DNA of 64,000 bases. Source: Strix aluco (Eukaryota; Chordata; Aves; Strigiformes; Strigidae). The stretch is from positions 77,427,937 to 77,491,936 of the forward strand of contig NC_133932.1 of the NCBI RefSeq assembly GCF_031877795.1. Direction: 5' to 3'. Under the pieces are notes generated by a model. It did not search any database, was not told the DNA's origin, and worked only from the letters and a program-made list of their open reading frames with translations. This document shows, one piece after another, positions 1-14,300 of this stretch; position 1 is the stretch's first letter, and each line of letters starts with the position of its first letter. A program made the translations under genes and the position numbers.

Positions 1-909
1 ACAGTAACTTTACAGGCTCCTATAAGAAAGAGAGGACAGGACATTCTGCAGAGTCTCTTCCTCTACAGAAGCCAGAAAAATTTTGTCTTGAAAGAAAACA
101 TGAGGGGTCACTGTTATCTTACATCAGTAAGAAAAGCTACATGGGCTGTACACACTGACTTGACCCATCATCTGTATTTGGGACGTTCTATGAATATTTT
201 GGTTTTAATGTAGGTATCTATTGTACAGATCAGTCATGGATTCTTGTACTTCTACAAAAAGCTGCAGCTGTAAGACATTTCTTGCCCTTGCAAAGTCTTG
301 TAAGTGCACACGTGGATTTAAGGCTTGCTATGACCCTTCATTGGTTTTTAGTAACAATTCACAATTTTAGAGACTATTACATTTTCTAAGTGTTGAACAA
401 GTGAAATAATTCCATTGCAACATGCCATGGAAAACAGATAAATACAACATTATGCATGTGTTTTAGACAGGGAAATTGCTTCAGTAAAGTGAGTTTCAAT
501 TTCTGTGTAGTCGGGTTTTATTCGACTTTGTTAACTTTCAAGTTGTTTTTGGTTGTTGGTACTGCTTTTATCATTTTGTCTTTGTTTTTTCCTACTAAAA
601 TTTTAACATAAATACTTATTTACAGAATGATTACTTTTAGACAGATTACTTAGACTATTTCATTATTTATTTCATTTTACAGAACCTTCTGAATGCACCT
701 GTTAGGAACCTGATATCCTTTATAACTGGCTTTATGGAAAAACCCATGCAACTTCAATGATGTATTCACTGCTAGCCCCTACTCACACTCCCATTAACTC
801 CAGCTGGCCTGTAAGTTAACAGTATTTCCTATATGAGAGGTAGAAGACAAAAGACTTCACAGTTCTTATAATTCATTTTAAGTGAAAGTACTTGGATTGA
901 ACAGATAGA

Positions 910-986
910 CTTATCAGATATAGATCATGATGTAAACAATATTCACTTCTTATCAGATATAGATCATGATGTAAACAATATTCACT
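910..986. repeat. 39-bp tandem duplication (2 copies)
   Basis: Two adjacent copies of a 39-base unit start at 910 and 949. Both contain TTATCAGATATAGATCATG followed by the same run ending in ATATTCACT, and the copies are identical over essentially the whole unit. The sequence lies in ITGBL1 intron 2 and overlaps no coding exon. Identity of the copies points to a recent slippage or duplication event, or possibly an assembly artefact. Confidence 0.9.
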
Positions 987-1764
987 GATGGAGCCCAATG
1001 AACACCGCCAGTGACCTCTGAGAGGCTACCTGCTGGAAATAGCAAAATGGATGTGTGTGCGGTAACAAGCTTGTTTAGATGGACATTTGCCAGCAGTTTG
1101 CTACACTGGTGGATCTTTCTGAATGTATAATCAGTCAACCTGAGTAGATATAACTGAATATCATTACTGTATTTGGTTTATTACCGGTAACCTTGCTGCT
1201 AGAACAGGAGTTTGAGAAGAATGACTAAACTCTATTGCCCATCTAGGAGAGAGTTGAGGGCTAATACAGCCCATACCACTCAGCCAATTCATCAACCCAT
1301 CCATTTGTTATAAGGCTAGGTGTTATACAGATGATAGCAAAATGGAAATTAGAAGTTGCCTAGGGCAAAATATATGTCCTAACCAATAGCATCTGCATTC
1401 AGTGGATCTAGCAATTTTTTCTGATGTTAAGAAAACATGACTCTGCCAATTTCCATGACTAGTACCATGACAAAATGGAAAAACAAAGTCTCTCACACAC
1501 TTCCATGTCTAAATAGCTAACACTGGGATTTCCTAAAATGCTGTATGCCAGCATTCAAAGGGATGGGAGAGGAGGAGGGCACCAGAGACTACAAACATTC
1601 CCGTAACTTTTCTAACTCTCTTCTGGTTGTCTTTGCCCAGAGGGATACAGATATGCAATTAGTTATTATTTAAAATAAACAGTAATTATGAGAGAGCTTA
1701 GAAGACACAAAGCTCCAAGTGCCCCAAGAAGGAAGGCAGTAACACCTTGTTTTTCTGGAAGCAG

Positions 1765-1865
1765 AACCCCTGACTGAACATCACAGAGCAAGTCACTGGT
1801 AAAGCCAGGACCCGAAAGCAGGTCTCAAGCCCTGCTCCAGCTGTCTATCCCCTAAGCATGATATT
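1765..1865 (+). repeat. MIR-like SINE relic
   Basis: The stretch reading cacagagcaagtcactgg, then aaagccaggacccgaaagca, then a run ending in gctccagctgtctatcccc, follows the order of the MIR core and 3' part: the 'cacacagctagtaagtggcagagccgggattcgaaccca' type of sequence, then 'ctccagagcc'. The match is partial and diverged, as expected for an ancient amniote SINE. It was recognised by eye against a remembered consensus. Boundaries are approximate, and chance similarity cannot be fully excluded. Confidence 0.45.
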
Positions 1866-4800
1866 CTGACTTGGTCTCTTTCTTTCTCTAAAAACAGCTT
1901 TCATAGGTGAGTTTGTTATGTCCCATACAATTTCAGAATCTCCTCTGCTGACTGGAATGAACAACAATGAGAGTAAACTGGAAATCTAGTCCTTTGCATG
2001 TCCCATCAATGGGCATTTCTGCTTGCATATAATTTCCAGCCTTAGAGTGCCAGAGCTCCCCAGGTGTTACTGGTTTAATATGATCCCGGTGAGATTACAA
2101 CAGGAAAAGGCTAATAAGTGAAAATTTTCTAATGCGACATGCAAAAAGGTGCTAATCCAAATGTTCTACTTAAAACCAATATGACTTTGTTCAAAAAAAT
2201 CCCCCTTTCTTGTTTTACTTTTAAACTTTTTTCTCTAGTAAGGCTTTCTATATGCCTCTGCTTTGTTATTTTTCCTCCAGAGGTTAAAATAAATTTCCCA
2301 GCTTGTTGTGGAACTGTACTGTACCAATTCTTGCTGACGCTGAATTGAAACATACAGTATTCTTCCCTACAATCTTCATGGTATAATAATCTACCATGGC
2401 ATGCTCCCATCTCAGCAGTCTAATATCAGCGGATATTTCTCTAATAGTCTAAAAATTAGCATTTAAAATGTTAATTGCTTCCTGACTAATGATGAAAATG
2501 ATGAGTTAAATGTGCAAGAATTATTTATAAAGTGCAATGGCACACTAATTTTCTCTTCATATTTTAAAAATACAGCAGCCAGTGAGGAATTTTAGAGCAA
2601 TTAGTAAAATAGACCATACAAGTCTGTGCATGTCAAGCTTTTGTAGTTTGTACTCCATGCATTTTGGTTCCTAAGGGTAAAGAGTGTCACATTTCTTCAC
2701 CTAAGATCTATTCTTGCACTTGCCTCGCTTCAACTGAAGTGTAAAAGTTTCCTGCGCAGAACACACTATACCTATCGGTAAAATTCTGCTCTCATTGTAG
2801 TCAATGTGTGAGCTCTGTATGAAATGTAGCAGTGGAATCATGAGAGTTTAAAATACAGTTATTCATGACAGGACAAAAATCTTCAAGCACACAGTTTCTC
2901 TTTAACACAGACATTAATTGTGGCCACCTGACCAGAAAAACTACTAGATAAATTAACTTTTGGTGTTTTTTAAACTTCCAAACTGGATAATTCATTTCTG
3001 TAAGGACTCAGTGGGGAAAAAGGCGATAGATATGGTGGCATCAAGTTTAACATACACACATTGCCACAAATAGCTGCACAATTTAGCAAGACAGACTTTT
3101 TTTTTCATTGGTTCTTCTAACACTTGGAATTTTCTTAGGTGCACACACTATAAGAGGATGGATGAAGCCTCTAGATTTCAGTATGACACAGATTATGTAA
3201 GACAGTTTCCTACAAGTTAAAATATACACATACATATATAATTTTACTGCATGGTACAGAGAAAAAAAAAAGTATGAATATATTTTCTGCATAACAAAGA
3301 GAGAAACTGGATTTATAAGAAGGAGTCACTTAAACTGGCCTCTCTGTTTTCCCAAAATATTTCTACTGCAAGCTCCACAGCTGTGGTTCTGGTTTCCTAT
3401 TCATTGCATTGAAAGCCATGAAAACTTGATCCTTTTCTTCAGCTTTCAGTCTGAGACTCCATCCAAGCAGTTCCTGCAGAACTGACCTCTCAGGAACGAA
3501 TCCTGAGCGCTCACACTTCAATATCTTTCAAAATCCAGAGACAAATTCTTTCCGATTCATCTATTTGTAAAGTCACAGAGGAAAAGCCATTGTCTGATTG
3601 TCAGGTTTCCCTGGCTTCATTTGGTGGCCTGTTGAAGAAAAGAGATGTGTCCAAAAACCTAACAATTCCTTCCCAACAATAACAAACACAACCTAAACAT
3701 GATAGACTTCTTTTACACGTCTATGCTAGACTGTTTTGGGGGGAGGAGGGGTGGGGAAAAAAAAATCCACCCACTGTTGTGGACACCCCTCCAGCTAGAG
3801 CACAAGAGGTCCCCACTGCAATTCTAGTAGGACACAAGAGTAAATCTCAGCTGATCCAAAAAGGTGGGGTGGGAAAAACACGATTTATTTCAAAAGAAGA
3901 AAATTAAATCAAAGTCAATACTTGTAAAGAGCAATATTAAGGTTAGAGAATAAGATAATTACTGAAAACATGTAAACAAGCTAGCGATACACAATTGGGA
4001 GATAAAAGTAGAACACTACAGTGACATTTTATAGTCAGTTTTTAAACACCAGTTTCCTTTTTAGTGTCATACTCTTGCGAAAAAACAAGATGAGTGAAGT
4101 AATTCACTCTTAGGTACCTCTGCTGGCCTCAAATTATCACTTTGGCAAGAAACTGGAGCTTTGTACCATAACCTACTTTTAGCCTAAGCAGATCTACTGT
4201 AGACTGAATTAATTCATCATCACTATTCATTTATACTGAAGTGCCTATGCCTAGAAGTGGAACAGGCATTTTAAAAAAAGAAAATTAGCCTGAAAAAAAA
4301 AGAAAGATAACATAAATGTATTTGTCTACTGTTTTTAAAGGAGAGGAAAGTCAATTAAAGCTGCATCTGCTTGTTTGGCTATCACTTTTTGCAGCAGTTA
4401 TGCTAAGGTCACAGTTATTTTGATAGCACCACAGGGAACATATTTTCACATGGGTGACATGTTCTTGAATAATTGCTCCCATGTATTAGGAGCAAAAGCA
4501 TTCAAAAGTGCCTACACAGGGTTACTTTCATCTTTCCCAAATTTGAGTATGTTAGACCCCGCTCCAGCATTGCTTTTCTTTCCATTGATAGTTCACTGAT
4601 ATGGCAGCATAGTACACATTTACGTACATAAAGAGAATACAGAGATAGCAGTGCTGCCACATATGATACCATTCAGACAATTTATCTTTAAATTATAATT
4701 CTGGATTCATTTTAAAGGCTGATCAGCTTCAAAACATTAAACTGAGTTTCATTTTTAAAGTCTGTAGGTCCTCACAAAATCTTTTCCAACTTTTCCGCTT

Positions 4801-7569
4801 TCATCAGTTATTGCAGTTTAGAAACTGTCTCTTATTCAACAGTTTTATTCACGGGCAAGCCATGATTTGGGGATCTCAGATGAAGCAGGCAGGCAGCCTG
4901 TGCACCACTCACCCCTGAAACACGTAGGAACTCTGCATGCACCGTATAGCAAAATTAGAAAGAAGTATCAGATAGAGTCATGAAGACTGACATTCAGCCG
5001 ATGTAACTGGATGAATGGTCTGGCTGTAATAACACAGGCTGAAGAATTACATGCTGAAGAAACTGCCTAAAACCCTTACAATCCTATTAATACCTAGCCT
5101 TGCCACCTGGTCTTAGCATATGAAGCAGAATTTGCATCAAAAGAGATTAACATTGCCTCTGGGGCTAGTCAAATTTATTCCAGCAAACTAATGTGAAGCA
5201 AATAACCCTCCCTAATAGCATTTATAAGAATGAGACAAAAGAGATCAAAATTTAAATATCCAACAGGATTATGTTACTCATCTATTGTCTGGGGAAATAA
5301 AAAGTCACTATAGAAATCATAATAATAAAAAAGTATGAAAGTAAGCACAACCTAAAATGCCATAATCATCTCTTACTATAAACAGGGAAAAAGCAAATGT
5401 GGGTAGAAGGCATCCAACTCCCAGTGTTTTTCCAGAGTGTCCATGTAACAGAACGGTGTAGGTGCACAGAACAAAATTATTTAGAGCATTCTGCCAACAG
5501 GCAAATGATCTATTGATAGGGCAGTTGGTTGGAAAATATAAGCAAATTATAATGTTCTGCGATGTTGAAATTGCACAAACACGCGTTGCTTGTCAGTGTG
5601 CACAGAGCAGATGATGTTACTGACAGAGCTTGGTACATTTTACAGGCATTGCATATTATTGTGATGTTCGTTCTTGCTCAGCCTTATTCAAACTATTACT
5701 ATCAGGACTTCCCCACATCCAGTCATTTTTTTTTTCCTGAAAGGTTATTTTACTTTCTCGGCATACAGGATGCCTTAAGAAATGCTGCCAGATACTTGGG
5801 GCTTTCTCATGGGCCTTGCTAACTGCAATTGCAAAAATTTACATACAGTACACCGAGATATATTTTGTGCAAATACTCTCAGAGCATAATGGTCTCCAGG
5901 GCTGTAAGTATCATGGTTATCAGTGTTTGGACAGCACACATTGCCATCCTGACTGGGATTTTCAGCTATTTTATGTGCTACATGAAAACACAAAGAGGTT
6001 ATTCTTATTTTTAACTTAAGCAAACAATTTATACTACCTCCAAACTACTCTTTCCTGTCACCTGTGCTCTTTCAGTGACATTCCAAGCAGAATTTCCAGC
6101 ATGTAAACATTCACTAATAAAGCCTTTTAATTATTGCCTTTATCATAAAAAGAAAATCAGAAAAAAATGGCCCTAAGGAATGCAAGTCAATCTGCCAAGA
6201 AAAGCCAAATCATGAGGCAAATGAGGAGACAGCTCTGAAGTTGGCAACACATTTGTCTGCAGAATCTGCCAAATAACCAGATGTTTCTGCTACACAAACT
6301 CACCCAGAGCTCAGCACAGGAATCCCACCACAGATAACTACAGTACAAAATTAATGACTAAAGTTTAATTTAGGGAAAAATGTTCATTTCAGACCATGCT
6401 GTTGTCAAGGAAATTTAGAATAATCACAGGAGAAAGAAATTTACCAAATAACTAATTGATAAATGTATCTCTAATTCATTGTAACTACTGCCATCCTGTA
6501 CCAAGTAATTGAAACAGAAATCCATTTCTGCAATATTTTAATAAAGATTGCTGAGATGAGTCATAAAAATAACAAAACCAAATACTGTAGAGTAACAGGA
6601 CATTTGAATGAACTCTAATCACAATGTTTGCATATTAAAAGTAGTTAAGAGGCTGATGACAGAGTATGACTTTATAGCCTTTACAAAACCACAGCATTTA
6701 GTTATATCAATGGGAATTATTTATTTGAAAAATTGCAAGACACCCTCTTACAGCCACCCCAATGGAGCAAAATTATAAGTTCTGCCCTTAATTTTCATTC
6801 TTTTCTCTGCACTGAAATAGCAGAGACATTAAAAAATTAAAACTTCTAGTGCTCATTGATGTGATCTTTCCACCACTTTCTGTAGCAGCACATGCTGATT
6901 ATCATTTGTTGACAAAATATAACTAATAATGCTAAGACAGCCTAGAGCCTAGCTTGAGTTCCTATGTCTCTAATTACCAAACATCAATTATGAGGTTTTT
7001 CTTTCTTTAACGTTTGAACTTGTTTTCCAGAGTCAAAACTTAAACGGTGGTAAATACAACAGAAGTGAGTTAAAGTAAATATAAACATTCATTTGGATCC
7101 CCAATGACCACAAAAAAATTTAAAACCTAACCTTTGGCATAAACTCTGAAGGTCTAGGTGAATAAAATCTCTCCTAGCATTGAAAGGAAAAGAAGTATGG
7201 GTTTTCAAAGTTCATTGACCAGGACTTTGCTTTTTTAAGGAGTGCAGTACTTTTGCATATGAGATGTACATATTATGTTTAAAAGATGTTTAAAACTTAT
7301 GGAAGTTTATTCCATTTATAAGGATTCTACCAGTTACAGAAATACTCCCCAATATTGAAGGTTGTGATTCAAATCAAAACAAAGAAAAGGATTACTGAAA
7401 GGTATTTCCACATACTCTGGAGACCTAAACCACCATATTACTAAGGCTAATACTATTTCAAAACGTAAACTCTTTTGATGGAGGTATTTTGTTTTTAAAA
7501 GCACTTCTAGGCAGTTTACTTCATTTCTAAGAAGGTTCATGAAAACTAGAAGAATAACTGGATCTGTCT

Positions 7570-8350
7570 GTAAAACTAATTGAGATCTTTGTTTAAAAGT
7601 AAAAGCCTTTCCTCTTCCACCAGTAAGAACAAAAAAAACCACCTGGGCCCCTAAGATCTTGACCCTCACCCCCAGAGCCATGTAGTCACGCTTGATATGC
7701 TCCAGGTCTCCCCTGTCTATATCACATGAAAGAGCAGTAGGGTTAACAGTCTGAGGGCTGGACCAGGCTCAGCAGTCTCTCCATGTCTCAAGGTCCATGC
7801 TACTGACCAGCAACAAACCACCCTAGACAGCAGATTAGGACACCAGACTGTGGCCTCCATTCCCCACCACAGTGATCCCTTTGCTTCTTCCTCCTGGTGT
7901 GGCTGTGTGGCTCAGGATGAGCCAGCTTTGATTCTTCATTGAAAATAGCTCCCAGCCTCTGATCTGCTACCAGGGCACTGATCCTTTTCTGTGGGTACCA
8001 GAAGTCACAAGCTTCCAGCCTTTGTCATCATTTCCCACCCTGGAAGACACAGACCCTGCCTGCCTCTCCTTCAGTACAGCTTGGCACTCAGCCTCCTGTA
8101 GCCACGTGGTCTTGGAGAAGATCTGGCCAATTTCCTTTTGATCCTCTCTGATGCTGTGCAGTCTGCTGACCTCCTCCCACAGCTCCTTTACTTCATAATG
8201 GACCCTCCACCTGCAGCCAAGGACACCATCTCTCCAGCCCCTACCTCAGTGAGCGTCTCCAGGCACGCTCTGCATCCCCAGACCTGGAGAGCTGCATATT
8301 CTCTTGGGAGCATTGTCTGATTTGAGGCTTCTGAGGTTCCAGAAACAGTT
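7570..8350 (-). mobile_element. CR1 LINE 5'-half relic (ORF1, esterase-like region)
   Basis: Translation of the minus strand in several broken frames gives pieces of the CR1 ORF1 protein. Near 8185-8115 it reads EEVSRLHSIRED followed by QKEIGQIF. Near 7915-7853 it reads a basic TPGGRSKG-type stretch followed by ITVVGNGG, where family members have a VVGDS-type motif. Near 7705-7600 it reads DYMALGVRVKILGAQVVFF, then GGRGKAF. The order and spacing fit CR1 ORF1, whose product carries a GDSL/SGNH-type esterase domain. In-frame stops and frameshifts show it is dead. The catalytic Asp-Ser positions of the GDS block are replaced by Asn-Gly. No ORF2 or 3' tail follows on the lower-coordinate side, which is the reverse of normal 5' truncation. 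Confidence 0.7.
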
Positions 8351-11300
8351 GCTCCAGTTGGTGCTTAGGACGACTGTGTCCAGTGCTCAGCACATAGACA
8401 CTGTTCTCAGCAAAAGTTCTGCCCATCTTTCTTTCTGCTTGGTTTTCACTGTAGTTTGCTGATGGCTCATTATCATGAAAAGGTGTGCTTACCATTCTCT
8501 GCAAGCTTGCTGCAAATGCAGCCCTATTACCATCATTCACCTGTACCCTGATAATTGAATCAATAAATTCATGATTTGCATTGAAAACACCAAGTATATC
8601 CTGTATATTCATTAGTAGAATGCCGGTGAGCACCTTCAAGAAAAGTCATAATTCTTTGCTTGTTCTTTTAAATGGTGTCCCTAGTTCATTTCACAGTCTC
8701 CCTTCATTTCACAGCATATACTACTGCAGTTTGTCTTCCCAACTTATGTGAAAAGTTTATTTGCATACCTATTTTCACATAAGCCCGAACTTAAGGCTGG
8801 TGGTGCAAAGTATATACCTGGTAAACATAAAAATATACAGAGCATCCAAAAACATGTTTGTTTGTGAAAACCTGGTTTCCTTTTTAACTTGTGATTTCCC
8901 CAAGTTTGCAGCTACTGATATCATCAACTTGTTCGACTAAGAGAGATTCTAAATTGTGCATTTAGAGACAGCATGAAGACACACATTCTTTCCTTCAGTA
9001 ACTTAAAAGCTTTTTCATGTTCTACCACCCATATAAAGATGCTTTCAGGTAACAGTACTCCAACAATGCCTGTTGTGAGAAATTTTGGAGAAATCCAAAA
9101 AGTCTGCAGAACTGTGAATGGTGCAATCACCTCCAGAGGACCCAGGGGTCCTTCCTCCCTGACATTCTCCAGGACACACCCTTTCTTCTACCTACATCAG
9201 GCAGAGGACTATTGCCAAACTCAAGCTTAAAAAAAAAAAGATTAACATCTCAAACTCTTGACAAGCCTTTAAGTAAATTTCACTCCTCATCCAACTGTAC
9301 TGAAAATACTATTTCTCACAACAAGAAAAAAGCCCAGTTAAATAGGAGCTGTATTTCTCCAGTTATCGACATGTGCTTGAGTATAATCATCACTCCTTCA
9401 ATCCCATGGATCAGATTTTGTTCAGGTCTGAAGTCCAACAGTCAGTAACCATCTGGCTAAATCATTATCTGGGCAACGATTCACATGTATTGTTTAAACA
9501 GTTACTCTTTTGCATCACCAGCTTTTAGCTTTCCTTCTGTGTCTTCTCTCCGCATCAGCATGAAAGGTGTTCTGTTTGAACTCCCTCAAAAGGCAGCCTC
9601 AAGCTATTTCCCAGCTGGAACAATATAGGGACAATCCCACAAAAAACCTCCCACAGCCACAACCTCATTGCCTCTTGCCTTTTCATGCCTCGCAGAAGTT
9701 CAGAAGGGTAAGTTTCCTCTCAGTGCTTGGAAGCAAAAGCGTTTGCCCTGTACTGCTCAGCACTATACCTCACAATCCTCACTTGAAAAATGCTGACAAA
9801 AGGCCTGAGCATTGCCATGGAAACACTTTACCCAATATTGTGTTTTCTTGTTAATCTACTTGCCAAGGGAGACATGGGTCTGCTGAGCACTAACAAACTC
9901 TCATCTCCTAAATAACCAGAACATATTTTCTGCAAGCAAAATGTTTTGGCCACTGTTTTAAAGCGAATGCCACAAGCTTTTTCCCTAGGAACCACAAGTG
10001 CTGCTTGGACCCAGCAAGTAGTTCCAATTTGCAAAAGTAGGATTTACTTTTCTTCGCACCTCCTCAATCAGAAACCCCAAATTCACACGGAGGCAAGGCT
10101 GTAACACCAGCTATTGGTCAAATTTGTGACCTTTACAATACGCCTGCTTTTCTTATTGCAGAGGACAAACCTCTAGGATTATTTAAAGCTCAAGCTGAAA
10201 CATGAGAAAAAGAGAGATGATGATGACACAATGAACCTTCCTGGCAGTCTGTAAACTCTCTCCCTGTGGCTGGCCCCTCAGCTGTCCTTCCCTTGGTCAG
10301 GAAGGGAAGCAATGGCTTTCTACCACAACAGCAAATACCTCCCCAGGCAGTGTTTTCTACTGCCCCTCTTTCCACTGCTCCCATGAACTGCACTTATGAC
10401 TTAATGATTTCTGTCTATAGTACATCACTTGTACTCACCCTCCTGGCCTGTGCTTTGAAACAAGCTTCCTACAAACAGATACCACTGTATTTTACTCTGT
10501 AATCTTACATATTCTTTCACATTTAAGTGCATTGAATAGCATTTGCCCTCTATTAACCCATCTATTTAATTTCTCTAAATCCTTCTATAATCCTTCTATA
10601 ATAAGTCAGATCGCTTGGTTTTTCACTGTTTGCTACTGAATCTAATTTAACAGTATCTCAAAAATTTAGAAGTTTATTCATTAGTCTTGTCAAACTAATC
10701 AAAGTGCAAAATGAAACCATGAAGGAATAAATAATAATTTTGTTGATAAATATTGAATTCTATTACCTCAGTATTATTTTTCTCATTTCATACATTCAAG
10801 TCTAATTTTTGCTCATTTTTATTGTCTTACATTCACTTCTAATTTTCATATTCAATAGTTCATTGTATTTGTAATTGATTTCCAATGTGAAACCTTTCTA
10901 GATACACACATACTGTGTACTGTGAATGGGCAGTGCCAATTTCAATCAGTATTTTCCGCTCTGCTCACACAGCCAGTAACTTTCTCAAACAATCCATAGA
11001 CAGCACATCAGTAAGATGCAATCATCTCTTCTTGTTACAACAATAATTATTGTTAAATACTATTTTTTCATGGATTCTTTATGAGTTAATCAAAGTAACA
11101 TCTATGCATTGGCCACTTTCCATGAGAGCCTTGAGAGATACGGTCTTTATTCTATGTATGTCTCTGAAAAGAGAAGTCTGTGTGGTAAAAGCTGGACATT
11201 CCCTCCTCCCTACCTGAAGTCAATATTACACATTTAGTGATTAAAAGAAAACTCTGGTACTTTTTCCACTTTTTTTAATATTCGTGAGCTTTTCTGGCCC

Positions 11301-14300
11301 CTTGGACCTATTCCACCTAATCATCAAACACCAGATCCATTAGCAGAAGATAGATCATGTAAGCATCACCGGTGTCAGTTAGACATATCACCGTTCTACT
11401 GTTACATGCCCTGATTATCATCCTAATATAGACTCACAAAACTCAGGCATCCCATGACAGCAAATAAAACATGAAGAACCCTGGCTGTGTCCAGGCTGAT
11501 GCTGTAAAGCTGCTTTCGCCTTGTAAAAGGACTCATAGATTTGTAGTGGAGACCATTAAGCTTGCAGAGCCCAGATGTAGTTGCCCATGCACTGAGCCCA
11601 AGGACTTATCCTTAACTGAAGAAGTTCACCTGAGCCAGGATAATTTATTATGCTAGCATGTGTGAGGCACACCCATGATGATGGCTTGAACTCATGGTTC
11701 TGGATTGGCAAAATTCTGCCACTATGCCCCAAATATACCTTTGCTAAAGACACTGAAAAATAAAAAAAAACCACATGATTTCTGCAGGTGGCTTATTTCA
11801 CTTGCTACACCTTGTGATATGGTTCTTTGAGCCTGACTGCAGATAGAAGGATGCCTCATTTAACATAGAGGTAAGGAAGCAGGAACTCTTACATCAGGTA
11901 TTTCAGCCACAGGCTGAAAAGGCAAGGAAAGCAACCGCAAATAATAAATCTAGCTAAACATAGACAGGGAAGCGCAGGCAAGACCTGGAATTGTGAACTC
12001 TTGTCCCTGGTAGCTCTGTACTCATTTCCAGAGGCTGTCTTAAATGCCAGCTCAGTCCTGGGATCTATGACTGGAGCCAATTAAAACCAGAAAAAAGTGG
12101 TGCCCCTCTGATGAAGAAAACCTTCTCAGTTCCTCAAAGGGCAGGCAATTTTTGAGCTGTGTGACTCTGTCTCCATGCACTTATTTTCCAGTATTCAGCT
12201 GTCATCATCTCTTCTGTATATGGGAAAGGTTTTTTTAGAAAATTGTGAATATACCTTAACATAAACAAGTCATATCTTGATCATTTAAACAAATGTGAGT
12301 TCCTCCAGGGAATCAGTCTCTATCCTCCACTATGTGCCTCATTCTTGGTCCTTCTACTCAGTCTCTCCTTTACTGTATATTCTGTTTGAATTATGAATCA
12401 CTCTAGTTCTATTTATTGCTTCCCTGCTTATGCATTAACACTAATGTTAACAAATATCTTTATTGACCATCTGCCAGTCTCTGTCTTGTAAACTGGAATC
12501 TATGTCCAATGCCTTTTTAAATCCACAGGTCACTATGAGAAAGTAAGTTGAATAGAGAATGTTATTAGATGTTCACTCAGTGATAGCAACCCGTAAGAAT
12601 TTTTTTAAAAATCCATCCAAAAAATTAAATACATCAATGAAATGTAAATGCATCAAAAAATTAAGTGCCTGGTTCTGAGTCTGCTTAATGTAGATGTTAA
12701 TGATGGTACGATTTTCTTTTAGATTGGAAGACTTTCAATAACAAAATGATACCACACAAAAATACAGTGTCCCAGCTAAGTAACCACTTTTAACAACCAA
12801 ATTTATAATCTCTTCAAAGAATGAATTCAAGTTAATTTGAAGAAAAGTAATTTTAAAGGAGTCATTTCCATAAAACCGGGTTGACTGTTACAAATGATAT
12901 TCTCTAATCCTTTATCAACTCAATCCCATATCAGTCCTTCTATTATTTCACCCCAAACTTAGAATACCTTATAAGTCACCTGGATCATTCGATTTGGAGT
13001 TAATAGTACAGCACCCTTTATTTCTTCTAAAATAACGTATAAGGTGAGCATTACCTCATAATTCTGGTGTGCAAGTTTTTCATGTTTAAATTTTAAATGT
13101 TTTCATTTTAAATGTTTTTTCCTAGTAAAGAATGTTTAATTTTGTCCTTGATAATGAAGGGTTGAGATAGTATTTTGTAATCCTCACATGATGTCAGTAT
13201 GTCATTCTTTCCAAATACAGAAAATTAATACCCATTGAACAAATTTGCCTTTTCTGGCAAAGTACTCAGCAGTGCTAAGATCCACCACCGTGTTCTTAAT
13301 AAGAGAATTTTTTAACTACCACAGTCCAAGAACTGGGCGCAATACTTGGAAGATGTGTAATTTTCAAACAGTTTCCCAAGGCGGTGGTCACAGTGGTAGT
13401 GTTCTGTTTACATATGAGACTGTATTAGTGGGGCAGATACACTATACATAATGGATATAAAACGGTATAGGAATAGGTGTTATTTGTGTTCCCTTTGGAC
13501 ACTCCTTGGTAACAAAGAGATGATCTTTTTCTAAATAAAAAAACCCTTACAAATTAAACTGCCTAAATTTGTAGTCTTGTATATACCTGCTTTATTTTTT
13601 ACTTCAGGTATTCTGATTTAGTGTTAATAGATGATTTAGCACATCAAAGCTGTTTAAGCTTGCTGGTAATAAGTCTTTCAGTATTTATGTTTCATCTTTG
13701 CCTCTCCTGACCAAATTCTGTAAAAAGTAATATATTCTAATTAAGGGGAAAGAAGTGGATGAGGGAAAAAGGAAATAGAAAGCAGTGAAGAGTCTTAAAA
13801 TTTCTTTCATTCCCAAGGTACTATTTGTCCCTTGAACTCATTTTTCTCATACTTGCCAGCCATTTTGTATTTGATTTTTTAATATTAATAACATTGTACA
13901 CTACATCTGTTTTAATTAGACTGTTGACCAATTTTCCTTTTCCCATTCATTTCTATTGGTATCTGACTGAAAAGTAATTAGTAGAGAATATTAGTTTAGA
14001 ACAACTTTTCTAAACAGGACTACATTTCACTTCAGATTACAGAAACATCCAAAGAGATAAATGGAAGGAAGCTTTAACTAATATAAGCAACCTGGACTTA
14101 ATCAGCATTAAAAGCCATTAATCTTGAATGAATAAGCTAAAAATAATTAGAAATGTAACTTTACAAAAAACACGGCTTACAAAGTTGAGTCTAAGTTGGA
14201 TACATTTTTAGTGGTCTTTATTCGAGTAAAAAAAAAAGAGGCATAATATACAATTCCTTGCATTATCCTAGTCATCACAATGCAAAGTACGTTCACAGTA

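Noticed and set aside
8350..8640. N-terminal half of a 132-codon minus-strand frame next to the CR1 ORF1 relic
   Set aside because: Only the part near and below 8350 can be related to CR1. The upstream translation resembles no protein I recognise and has no splice or conservation support.
14200..14240. Possible retroposed 3' end (AATAAA on the minus strand near an A-rich run)
   Set aside because: The A-run is on the wrong side for a minus-strand poly(A) tail, and no source transcript was recognisable.
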